Shown here piece by piece: positions 1 through 8,260 of a stretch of DNA of 13,985 nucleotides. Source of the DNA: Neocallimastix lanati (nom. inval.) (lineage: Eukaryota > Neocallimastigomycota > Neocallimastigomycetes > Neocallimastigales > Neocallimastigaceae); assembly GCA_016946835.1 (NCBI GenBank), contig JACVTC010000640.1, forward strand, positions 1 to 13,985, in the 5' to 3' direction. The translations under genes were made by a program, and so were the position numbers. How positions within the stretch are numbered: position 1 is the stretch's first letter; every line of letters starts with the position of its first letter. The notes under the pieces were generated by a model. It was not told where the DNA came from. It did not search any database and saw only the letters and a list, made by a program, of their open reading frames with translations.

Positions 1-293
1 ATATCAATATATTAATATATTAGTTCGTTTATATATTCACTATTTATTATAATTAGTATATTATGAATTGTGAATTCATATAATATTCTAATCACAATAT
101 ACTAATTATATAAATTTTATATTTATAAATATTATTATAAAAAAATAAGCATAATGGAAATACAGTTAATAAATACTTATGTAACACATTCTAACTTAAT
201 AAAATATTAGAATAATTATAAAAAAATTGGGTTATTTCTGTATTTCTGTATTTCTGTATTAACATTTGTGTTTTTTTCATAAACAAAAAAATC
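1..293. other. AT-rich non-coding stretch
   Basis: I see no credible gene here. The stretch is nearly all A and T, with many TTA/TAA words that close every frame quickly. An octamer, TATTTCTG, is repeated three times in tandem at 233-256. It most likely represents intergenic DNA or decayed repeat sequence. Confidence 0.6.
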
Positions 294-316
294 TTTTTTT
301 TTTTTTTTTTTTTTTT
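294..316 (-). repeat. T-run (23 nt), possible poly(A) tail of a minus-strand retroposed sequence
   Basis: There are 23 consecutive T on the plus strand. Elsewhere in the window such runs mark the poly(A) ends of minus-strand LINE copies, so this may be the tail of whatever sequence lies at 317-790. However, the AAAATACATG motif found 45-51 nt inside the other five LINE ends is absent here. It is therefore either a different retroposed sequence or a plain homopolymer. Confidence 0.4.
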
Positions 317-449
317 GCTTTTTCGTTTGGTTTGGCTTGGTTCATATTTAGTATATGAAAATTACTTACTATCAATGTTTTATTTAAATAATATGTCTTT
401 CCAGTTTTTATTATGGCGTTTAGTATTAGCACTAACACAAATAAGGTTT

Positions 450-461
450 TGGGTCGACCCA
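450..461. repeat. 12-bp perfect palindrome TGGGTCGACCCA
   Basis: TGGGTCGACCCA is its own reverse complement and stands out for its GC content in AT-rich surroundings. It lies downstream, in the minus-strand sense, of the unrecognised coding relic at 475-790. No function can be assigned. Confidence 0.5.
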
Positions 462-474
462 CAACTACCTCCGG

Positions 475-790
475 AATTTATATGGGGAATTATCATCCTC
501 CTAGGGTGTTTTTCCCCATAAATGAAGCTGGTATTCAATAGCCATAGTAAGTATCTTTGCTGCTTGTGCAGTGAGCTCTTGATCAGTGAGAGTATTAGTA
601 TAATTGTTCCTCCTCCGATAATGGTTCAAGAGATCACTGAAAAGAAGTCCGTCATACAAAGTGGATTATAGGGAATGTCTTTCATATTGGCTTTGAATAG
701 AAAGAGGTCCGCAAACGGCACGGCAAAGAATCCGATGAGAATCTGATAAGTTTAAGATAGATACCGGAGGCATTATCGTCCTCCTCTCTT
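475..790 (-). pseudogene. Unrecognised minus-strand coding relic
   Basis: Base composition rises towards balanced here, and the minus strand reads as protein-like sequence in two adjoining frames. From about 740 down to 660 one frame is rich in hydrophobic residues (for example GFFAVPFADLFLFKANM). From about 650 down to 511 the neighbouring frame runs for roughly 50 codons, with HYRRRNNYTNTLTD and TAQAAKILTMAIEYQLHLW, ending at a stop near 510. One frameshift near 650 would join the two. I do not recognise the family. It could be a degraded host gene, a processed pseudogene (a T-run lies downstream at 294-316), or part of another mobile element. Confidence in the coding origin is moderate; confidence in any function is nil. 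Confidence 0.4.
481..520. repeat. Inverted repeat, 9-bp arms (TATGGGGAA / TTCCCCATA)
   Basis: TATGGGGAA at 481-489 is matched by TTCCCCATA at 512-520, leaving a 22-nt loop. In the minus-strand sense it sits just past the end of the coding relic. It could be a transcript hairpin or a chance match in decayed repeat DNA. Confidence 0.45.
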
Positions 791-909
791 GTTAAGACAA
801 TAAAAAAAAAAATTTATAAAATATTATTAATTATTATATTATTATTATTGAATAATAGGAAAAAAGCATTTTTTAATTATAATATATAATTATTAATTAA
901 TTATATTTA
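791..909. other. AT-rich spacer
   Basis: Almost pure A/T sequence with repeated TTATTATTAT and AATTAATTA words. No coding signal is visible. Confidence 0.6.
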
Positions 910-1145
910 AGTATTCCTTTCAGTAACGATCTTTCACTTAAACCTATTATTTATTATTGCCTTTATGGAGTCTAAAGTTCAGAAATTTTTATACTCATTC
1001 TCCAGTTTCTTAATAAATAAGCAGATTCCTTTACTATTTATTTAATTAAAGCTCTATATTTTGCTCCACTTTTACTTTCATAAATGACAAATACGAAAAA
1101 GTTCAATCTCTTATTAATACTAATTTTTTTATGGCGTATTGACAC
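910..1145 (+). pseudogene. Plus-strand relic of a LINE RT, region following the catalytic core
   Basis: Read on the plus strand with frame changes, this segment gives pieces colinear with residues ~487-570 of the intact RT encoded at 11148-13895: IPF..DLSLKPII, then SKVQKFLYSFSSFL.NKQIP, then ALYFAPLL, then a YEKVQSLIN piece. The intact protein has IPFDKSLSLKPII, SKVTKSLFSVSKFLSNSKIP, YFAPLL and NTQKLIN in the same order and spacing. At least two frameshifts and internal stops break it, so it is dead. It is the only LINE fragment I find on the plus strand. It is a diverged relative, not a copy of B or D. The assignment rests on ordered protein similarity judged by eye. Confidence 0.72.
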
Positions 1146-1194
1146 TTCTTCAAGTATTAAAAAAACTGACTCAAATAAAAATGATGAAAAGAAA

Positions 1195-1335
1195 TCTCAT
1201 AAGAAATATTAGAATTTTCTCCTTCAGAGGCATTGGCCTTGCTAGCCTTTCTTACTGTATTTTCAGCATTGACTCTCCTGGTTAGTTTGAGCTTATATTT
1301 AAGGAATAGTAACCCTTGTCAAGTACTATAAAAAT
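1195..1335 (-). pseudogene. Relic of a LINE C-terminal tail (F-like subfamily)
   Basis: The plus-strand bases match 3680-3795 closely, for example GAGGCATTGGCC, TTTTCAGC and GTTAGTTTG. They also include the GACTCTCCTGGT version of the 12-mer shared by all LINE tails in the window. On the minus strand this is the codon stretch for the C-terminal S-V-N/D motif. Stops interrupt it, the FLLGG part is missing, and homology stops abruptly near 1331, where a different repeat (1345-1705) begins. It is an old 3' fragment of an F-like element. No poly(T) run or 3' UTR is recognisable on its left. Confidence 0.7.
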
Positions 1336-1344
1336 TAAAAAAAA

Positions 1345-1705
1345 AAATTTAAAATAATTAAAATAATATAAAGTTAATTCTTTGTTCTTTGTACAGTAAC
1401 TGATAAATATTTAAGTAAAATAAACAACTTAAGAATTTTGTTTTAATGAATAATCGTCCTTTTTTTTTTTTTTTTTTTTTTTTTTTGTTATCTTTTGAGT
1501 ATTTGATATTCCATTTGATTAATAAAGCTTTGTAAAAATTTTCTGTTTAATAATCATATATCAGCTAAAATGTAGATGTAAATAAAATATTAGTAGTGAA
1601 AGACTATAAAAAGATTCTCATCCGTTAAATAAAATCTTAAACACTAACTTTGGAGTGAACCAATCTCCTACATTTTCATTTTACAATAGCTACATGAGAG
1701 TTTTA
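1345..1705. repeat. Diverged direct repeat, copy 1
   Basis: This stretch aligns with 2765-3110 in the same orientation over nearly its whole length. Shared blocks include AATTAAAATAATAT, CAGTAACTGATA, TTAAGTAAAATAAAC, TAATGAATAAT, AATATTAGTAGTGAAAGAC, and GGAGTGAA.CAATCTCCTAC near the right end. The main difference is a long T-run (1460-1486) in this copy. It does not begin with TG or end with CA as an LTR would, and no coding sequence is convincing. It may be an element 5' UTR, since copy 2 lies just upstream of a LINE N-terminus, or an independent non-autonomous repeat. Confidence 0.75.
1460..1486. repeat. T-run (27 nt) inside repeat copy 1
   Basis: There are 27 consecutive T on the plus strand, preceded by ATCGTCC. 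At the equivalent point copy 2 (about 2880) has only a short TTTTCTTTTT. The run is either a slippage expansion or the tail of an extremely truncated insertion. No 3'-UTR motif follows it. Confidence 0.6.
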
Positions 1706-1714
1706 ACCATTAAT

Positions 1715-2645
1715 CGGAAGAATAAACTAGCTATCAAGGTTACTATTGGTTAATTTATCTTGTAAATCAGTGGTGTTCATGCTAAAATCTCCAAAAAGAA
1801 TAGATGGATGATTAGTGTGATTCTAAAGCTATGTGAAAACTTCAGAGAATGCATATCGGGCTTGTAATGAGTGTTTCTTAATGGGAATATAGATATTTCC
1901 TACAGAACACTTAGAGTGATTCCATAGGCTATATGTTGTTAAAGAAACAAGATAAGTATGGAACTATCTTCAAGTACAGCTTGACATGAGACATGATACC
2001 CAAGATATAAACCTCTGCAACCTGGTGTAGTTTAATCCATTCTTTTCTGGAAATATTAATAGTTGGGAAGCGTTACTTTACATAGATTTCTTGTATCATT
2101 GGTACCATTACCTTTTTCTTGAAATCATAGGAATATAATGGTTTAAAAATCATATTTAAGTACTCAATAATATCTCTTTTCACAAAATTCTATCCATTGG
2201 TATTCCAACTAAGACTAAAAGAAAACTTTCCTGTTTTAGAATGTGAAATTGGATTTAGAGAATTAAGATTAGGAATATTGGGAGCATTGAGTTCATGATT
2301 TCCATTTATAACATTTACTAAATTAGTTGAACTGAGATTTGCCGAGTTTGTGTTGTTGGATGTATTATTAAATATTAAATTTTGTTTTAAATAACAAAAA
2401 AAAAAAAAATATTATGATTCCATTTGGAACATCCACGATATGAAATTTTTAACTCCTGATATTTCTTTTTCAAACACTTCTTCAAATTTTTCATGGTTGA
2501 AATTTGGTGTGTGCATTTTTATCCTGAAGTAACTATCATTGAATTTAGTAATTTTTTTCACTGACAAAACATTATCCTTGCATTTTTTGCATTTATAATG
2601 AATAAATTTCTTCATTTTAGCATTAGCCTCGGTGAAATATCTTTT
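1715..2645 (-). pseudogene. Relic A: LINE N-terminal domain, Asn/Ser linker and APE-type endonuclease
   Basis: Three blocks on the minus strand follow the order seen in element B. The N-terminal domain is open from 2615 to 2412, with VLSVKKITKFNDSYFRIKM against VLSVKRIANFNDAFFKIKI in B. Next is an Asn/Ser-rich linker (about 2370-2240) leading straight into FSLSWNTNG, the endonuclease start with its Asn motif. The endonuclease then continues with GYHVSCQA, IYIP/IFPLRNTHY and HPSILFGDFSMN, which corresponds to HPSMLVGDFNLP in B. Lesions include a stop directly after WNTNG, where B has Trp, several frameshifts and an A-run at 2396-2409. The C-terminal endonuclease motifs, RT and tail are missing. 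It is an ancient relative of B and D. Confidence 0.8.
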
Positions 2646-3229
2646 CCTAATGAACTATTAATTGCAAACGATAAAAATGAAAGTAATATAAACTAAAATA
2701 ATAAAAACTAAGAAATAAAAATATAAATAAAAATAATATAAAAAGAATAAAAATATACAAATTAAAGAAAAAATAAAATAATTAAAATAATATGAATACT
2801 TTTCTTTTGTTCATAGTTCAGTAACTGATAGATTCTTAAGTAAAATAAACCACTTGTATATTCTGTTATAATGAATAATCTTTTCTTTTTATCTTTTAAA
2901 TAATTGTTTTCTTTTCAATTAATAAAGCTCTTTAAAACGTAAAATTTAATGTTGAATAATCATATATTAGCTAAAATGAAGATGAAAATAAAATATTAGT
3001 AGTGAAAGACTATAAAAAAGATCCCCATCTATTAAATAATATCTTAAATACAAGCTTTGGAGTGAATCAATCTCCTACATTTCCATTTTACAATAGCTAA
3101 ATGAGAATTTAAATAATACTATAGAAAAATACATATACAAAATAATGCTAAAGTAAAAAAATACAATAGATTCATTACAATGATAATCTGTAGAAACTAC
3201 ATGATATTATTAATTATACAACTCCAATG
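2646..3229. other. Non-coding stretch containing repeat copy 2
   Basis: I see no gene. In the minus-strand sense it lies just upstream of relic A, so it could be that element's 5' UTR. The segment 2690-2790 is A-rich low-complexity sequence. The repeat at 2765-3110 is listed separately. At 3165-3210 there are words such as AATACAATAGATTC that recur at 9418-9435. Confidence 0.55.
2765..3110. repeat. Diverged direct repeat, copy 2
   Basis: Same-orientation partner of 1345-1705, about 1.4 kb away. It contains GGAGTGAATCAATCTCCTAC, of which a third version (AGAGTGAATCAATCTCTTAC) lies at 9363-9382. Both this copy and the third lie upstream, on the minus strand, of a LINE N-terminal domain. That suggests a LINE 5' UTR or promoter segment, but copy 1 has no N-terminal domain beside it, so the point is open. 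Confidence 0.7.
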
Positions 3230-3385
3230 TTACTACATATCCAGTTTAAAACAATATAAAACATCAGGTTCACTTTCAACGATCTTCCAGTATTCCAATT
3301 TACTCTCTATGTACTTGAAGCCACTTTAGAAAGGATAACCATCGATTATCATCAGAATCACAGAAAATTAGTACACCTGTTATAT
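3230..3385 (-). pseudogene. Unrecognised short coding relic
   Basis: The minus strand gives two adjoining open pieces with protein-like composition. One, about 3375-3300, reads IFCDSDDNRWLSFLKWLQ. The other, about 3300-3231, reads SKLEYWKIVESEPDVLYCF and ends at a TAG near 3230. A single frameshift near 3310 would join them. Balanced base composition against AT-rich flanks supports past coding function. I do not recognise the family. It is cut off on its right side by a (TA)n run and the 3' end of LINE fragment F. Confidence 0.35.
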
Positions 3386-3394
3386 ATATATATA

Positions 3395-4147
3395 TTTTTA
3401 TAGCCGCAATTATTGCTAACTTTAATCTTTATTTATTTATCCTTATATAAAATACATGAGTACTTTTAATTTTAATAAAAAAAAAAAAAAAACAGAATTA
3501 ATAAAATAAATAAATATTATTTGTCCAATTTGAACGTAATAATAAATGAAATAGTAACGTGAAATAAAAAGTAATAATCAAAAATAAGTGTAAAAATAAA
3601 TTCTGAAAAAAGATTATATGTAACGAACCTCACCTCCTTATGGATTAGGGTTCGAATTGACTATCTGAAAGAAATTATGGTCTTCGAGGCATTGGCCCTG
3701 CTAGGATGTCTTACTGCATTTTCAGCGTTGACGCTCCTGGTTAGTTTGCGCTTATACTTTCTGAATAGTAACCCTTGCCGAGTACTAGCCCGAGGCATAA
3801 TTTCTGTAAAGAGAGCTGCAGATCGCACCAAGAATGGCGTTTTTGAATAGTCACCAGAAATGATTTGGTTCTTAAACAAAATATTCCATTCCTTTTTAAA
3901 ATTTAAATCTATTATATCTGCATCTCTTCCACCAAGAAGAAAGTTATATAATCGGTACCACGTCACATATATATTTACAAATTCATTACTCAGAAAATTA
4001 CTTAAATTACCACGATTTTCACCAATTGAATTATTTACTAAATTAGAAGTAACGATATGAGTGAAGTTGAATGAAATAATAGAGGTATTTTTAACAACTG
4101 ATATAGGATATTCCTTTTTCATCAAACCTCCATTGAAGTCGACGAAG
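3395..4147 (-). mobile_element. LINE fragment F, 3' end only
   Basis: This is the 3' part of a minus-strand non-LTR element. At the left is a very short T-run (3395-3399) merging with a TA repeat. Next come an inverted repeat GCAAT-T-ATTGC (3406-3416), TTTATT (AATAAA on the sense strand, 3428-3433) and AAAATACATG (3449-3458). A ~200-nt 3' UTR follows, then the C-terminal coding region. The right edge is exactly where a 20-nt T-run of the next element begins. The coding frame is still open there, so the copy was either interrupted by insertion or truncated and later joined. Confidence 0.82.
3661..4147 (-). CDS. LINE ORF2-type protein, C-terminal fragment (partial)
   Basis: An open frame runs from the junction at 4147 to a TAG at 3661-3663, about 162 codons. 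An in-frame ATG exists near 4122, but the true start was upstream and is lost. It contains LYNFLLGGRD, then KTPFLVRSAALF, then TRSVNAENAVRHPSRA. These align in order with FNFLLGGRS, DTPFLVVTAALL and TKSVNAEETVRQASRA in the intact RT protein at 11148-13895. RT and zinc motifs are absent. The tail's role is unknown; its conservation among divergent elements suggests it matters for retrotransposition. The frame is undamaged, so the fragment is fairly young or was interrupted recently. Confidence 0.75.
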
Positions 4148-4296
4148 TTTTTTTTTTTTTTTTTTTTATAGCCGCAATTATTGCGAACTTTAATCTTTAT
4201 TTATTTATTCTTATATAAAATACATGAATACTTTTAATTTTAATAAAAAAATAAAAAAACATAGAATTAATAAAATATATAAATATTATTTGTCCA
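4148..4296 (-). mobile_element. LINE fragment G, 3' UTR only
   Basis: A 20-nt T-run (4148-4167) is followed by about 130 nt nearly identical to 3400-3530. The match includes ATAGCCGCAATTATTGC, the TTTATT polyadenylation signal (4196-4201) and AAAATACATG (4217-4226). It is a second member of the F subfamily, ending at TTTGTCCA where the T-run of element B begins. In F the same spot continues as TTTGTCCAATTTGAACG, so G is cut within its 3' UTR. The remainder of G is not found to the right of B in this window. Severe 5' truncation or a later rearrangement is therefore as likely as simple interruption. Confidence 0.82.
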
Positions 4297-4310
4297 TTTT
4301 TTTTTTTTTT

Positions 4311-4364
4311 AACGGCAGCAAACTTGCTTCATCTTTATTAATTAAATGTTTCTTAAAATACATG
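4311..4364 (-). promoter_or_regulatory. 3'-end module of element B
   Basis: From the poly(A) junction inward there is an inverted repeat GCAA-AC-TTGC (4318-4327), TTTATT (sense AATAAA, 4334-4339), then, after 15 nt, AAAATACATG (sense CATGTATTTT, 4355-4364). The same layout occurs at the ends of D, E, F and G. Known biology: AATAAA is the canonical cleavage/polyadenylation signal, and LINE RTs recognise their own RNA 3' ends. The role of the 10-mer is inferred only. Confidence 0.7.
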
Positions 4365-4460
4365 TAATAAAAAGAAAAAAAAAAAAAAGATAAAAAAAAT
4401 AAACAAAACAAAAAAAAAAAAAAAAAAAAAAAAAACACAAAATAAATTAAAAAAAAAAAA

Positions 4461-4622
4461 AATAAAATAAAATAAAATAAAATAAATAGTAGAAATATTA
4501 ATATAAAGTAAAGATTGAATAATATAAAATAAAATAAAATAAAATAAAATAAAATAAAATAAAATAAAATAAAATAAAATAAAATAAAATAAAATAAAAT
4601 AAAATAAAATAAAATAAAATAA
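4461..4622. repeat. (TAAAA)n microsatellite in the element B 3' UTR
   Basis: There is a short tract of about five units at 4461-4486. A long tract of about twenty uninterrupted AAAAT units runs from about 4523 to 4622. The equivalent place in D (about 11015-11037) has only two or three units, so most of the expansion happened after the two copies diverged. Read on the minus strand it yields a meaningless Phe/Ile/Leu ORF. Confidence 0.9.
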
Positions 4623-5062
4623 TGGTATAATATATTCTAGTTTCATTTAATTAATATCTGTAAAACTTCACAAGGGCATTATTATAATGTAATATAATAA
4701 TTAATTTTGATTTCGCAATGTTAATCATAATTTTAAGATACAAAATTATGATCTTCATTGGTTGCGCTAGCCCTGCTGGCCTGTCTTACTGTTTCTTCAG
4801 CATTGACGCTCTTGGTAGTAGTAGTACGATTCGATTTGAACCTATTGAACAAAGACCATTGCTGGCCAATAGCAATAGGTATAATCGATTGGAGAAGTGC
4901 CGCAGTAACCACCAAGAAAGGAGTATCAGAATAAGCACCTGATTTCATCTGGCACTTAAATAGATCCTCCCATTCCCTTGTACTGTTACTAATACTTCGA
5001 CCTCCAAGAAGGAAATTAAACACTTTTTCATACACACTAGAATCAATATACACATTATTTTC

Positions 5063-5175
5063 AATACTATTACTAACATTACTAAAAATACTATTACTAA
5101 TATTACTATAACTATTATTACTATTACTATTATTACTATTACTATTATTACTAGTACTATTATCATTATTACTAT
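5063..5175. repeat. TTACTA-type tandem repeat encoding the Asn/Ser linker
   Basis: This is an irregular TTACTATTA/TTACTAATA tandem array. On the minus strand, in frame, it encodes alternating Asn and Ser between the zinc motif and the C-terminal tail. The homologous D array (11477-11580) is shorter by whole codons, as expected of slippage tolerated in a flexible linker. An overlapping Ile/Val-rich minus ORF in another frame is a by-product of the repeat. Confidence 0.8.
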
Positions 5176-8100
5176 TAACAATATCATTTGTTAGGTTGCC
5201 ACGGTTAAAAGCATTATATAAGAATAAAATTTTATCATTAACTTTACTACGAATATGATTGAAAAAAGGACAACCAATTAACCAATGACTTATCTATTGT
5301 TTATTACTTTTACAACAGGGACAAAAATTAGGACACATTTGATCTATTATTTTTGCAGCTTTAGCAATTCTAGCATCTAATCTATATCCGCTTCGTGCTC
5401 TCAATAGCCAATAGAAACCATATGAAAGATCAGGATATTCATAACAAAGTTTAATAAATTTTGATGTTTCTTCGAATTTGTTTTTGTCGTAAAACTTAGC
5501 TTTAATAGAATTGATTTTCATATCTCTTTTCCAATAAAAATCCTTGATTTTATTATCGTTATTACCTCTTTTCTCTAGTTTACGTTTAAGAGTTCTACTT
5601 TCTTTTGTTCATGTATATTTTCTAGATTTTGGAATATTATTAACTAAACAGGAAATAATATAATTTGAATCTTTCCATTTATCAAAACATTTGACTTGAG
5701 ACAAAGCACACTTAGCTGACAATGGAGGAATATGTAAGTCTTTTGAAATAGAATATACATTAATAAAAGATTTGGCTTTTTGTATACCTGCAACCCATCT
5801 TAATCCTTTATTAATTAATTTCTGAGTATTATATTTTCTCGCTTTATTTGAACCAAGTAAAGATGCAAAGTAAGAGACTTTACTAAGTACATAGGAGTTA
5901 ATAATAATCTTCTTAAATGAAATAGGAATTTTGGAATTTGAAAGAAATTTACTAACAGAAAAGAGAGCTTTAGTAACTTTAGAGTTAAGTAATTTAATAA
6001 TAGGGTTCAACGATAAGCTTTTTATCAAATGGTATACCTAAATAGGTATAACATTTAGTTATTGGGATTGGTTGAACAGCAAGATAAAATGTAGGATCTC
6101 TTTTATTTTGAAAAAGAGGTGTGTCTGGTCGAATCACCATCGTTGCACACTTGTTAATTCCAAAATTCATCATATTAAATTTAGCCCATTCATTTACCTT
6201 CTTAAGCATTTTTTTTTTAACTTAGTTCTTGATGGTGCGCATAGAACAATATATCTGCAAAGAGTCCACCACAACATCTAGATTCGCCTAAAGGAATTCC
6301 AAGTTCTGAAAAATCATTAAAAATGTCATTAATAAAAAGATTGAAAAGAATTGGTGATAGTGGACAACCTTGTCTAACTCCTTTCATAATATTAAAAGAT
6401 TCCGAATATTGATCATCAATTTTAACACTGGCTTTGGAAGTCAAATATATATTTTTTATAAATTGATAACATTTACCTCTAATACCTAAAGCATCTAATT
6501 TATACAAAATATTACCTATTGGAACAGAATCATATGCCTTTTTTAAATCTAAAAAAGCAAGGTAAATTTCTTTATTATCATTTTTACGCCTTTGACAAAT
6601 TTCTCGAATTGAAATAAATAAACTAACACATTCTTCTTTAGTACGAAATCGAAATTGCTCTGGCCTAATAAAATTATTTTTAAGTCCATATTCCGAAATT
6701 CTTTTGGAGACTATTTTCGAAATGAGTTTAATACCATTGTTAATCAGAGAGATACCTCGATAATTGTCACAATCAGATAGATCATCTCCTTTTTTAGGAA
6801 TAGATATAATACTTGCTTCATTCCAAGTGCTAGGAAATTCTCCATTCCAAATTCTTGAGTATATCTTCTGTAAACAATTTAAACCAGAAGAAGAATTATT
6901 TACTGAATTTTCATCATCCGGAGGAATTAAAGCTTTATAAAATTCAATAGGAATTCCATCCGGGCCTGAAGCTTTATAATTTGGTGTAGCTAAAATTGCT
7001 TCTCTAATTTCTTTTATACTGATGTCTTGATTTATATCCCATTCATTGTGTCTCGTATACCTGATTGTACCATTGGAAAATGGAAAATTTATTAGATCAT
7101 TTGATTAATGCACTATTGATATCAGAATGGCTTGAAGCAAGTTTTTTATAGTGATTGTGCCATACTTCTAACTGTTCTTTAGTAGAAGTAGCTAGTTTAC
7201 CATTTTTGTCCTTTACTGGAAAATTTGTCATATTTTTAAATTTATCAACTTTTGCTGTTGTTTTAAGCCATTTCCAAGCTTTCTTTGGGTTATGAGATTT
7301 CATATATTCACATCATGTATTGATCCAATGTTGGTATTCAGTTTTCCTATAAATATTACACATATGATGAATAATTATGCACATTCTATTATATTTTTCA
7401 ATTAATTCTTCAAATTCATCTAAATTATGATAAGAACCTCTTCTTTTAATGGATTTATATAATTTCATTTTGAGTTTTTGCAAATTAAATATTTTCTGCG
7501 ACATATGAAAAAAAGATTTTCTAACTTCTGATATTGACGTGATATTAAGTTCCTTAGCAATATTGAATGAAGTTGAAACAAATTTCTTAGAAATATCATC
7601 AATACTAATATTAGGATCTGGAATCACTTCCTCTAATACACTAAAATAGTTGTTGTCAAAAATTGATTCTTTTTCATTTATACATTTTAATCTATCCCAT
7701 TTAACTGTCTTTTTAGGGAGAGAGAAAGAATTATCTGAATTAACTGATAAAAAACATTTACCTTTTATTAATAAAGGTTTATGATCCGAAATGGGGGGAA
7801 AGTCAACAAAAGTACCATATGAAAGTAAATCTAACATATGATCATTGACAATCGCATGATCTATATCAGATTCTCTATTACCTCTACTCCATGAAATTGG
7901 GGAGCCCCATAATGGGAAGAGTTTTCCAATTACTAAATTTAGAGAGCAAATTACCTAATTTCTCAGTAGGTAAATTAAAATCACCAACCAACATTGAAGG
8001 ATGAGAAGAGTGACTATTTAACCACGACAAAATTTCAATTCTAGCAGCTCTAGCATGAAGGCTATGGCCACTATGAGGTACGTACACATTACCAATAGAA

Positions 8101-8260
8101 CATTTAGTGAAATTCCAAAAATTATAAGTATACAAGGAAATAATATACTCATAAGTGTTGTTTTCAAGAGAGGCTTGACAAGAATTATGAAAACCTATAT
8201 AAAGTCCTCTTTTACCGGGAATTTCATTATTAGCTTTTTTGAAGAAATGTTTGTAGTTTT

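Noticed and set aside
1460-1486. T-run as the 3' end of a B/E/F-type LINE
   Set aside because: Neither AAAATACATG nor TTTATT is at the expected distance. The sequence on both sides continues the direct repeat, so expansion of a T-tract is simpler.
1345-3110. Long terminal repeats of an LTR retrotransposon
   Set aside because: The direct repeats lack TG/CA ends and a primer-binding site. The interior holds only a LINE N-terminal domain and endonuclease relic, with no gag, protease or integrase.
4353-4646. Minus-strand 97-codon ORF rich in Phe, Ile and Leu
   Set aside because: It is the translation of the A-rich and (TAAAA)n microsatellite in the LINE 3' UTR; no protein features.
5063-5175. 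CRISPR array or regulatory tandem repeat
   Set aside because: The units are short, have no unique spacers, and stay in frame as Asn/Ser codons of the LINE protein.
4945-5187. Minus-strand Ile/Val-rich ORF, and its twin at 11360-11587
   Set aside because: Alternative-frame reading of the Asn/Ser linker repeat within the LINE coding frame; looks like a membrane helix only because of the repeat.
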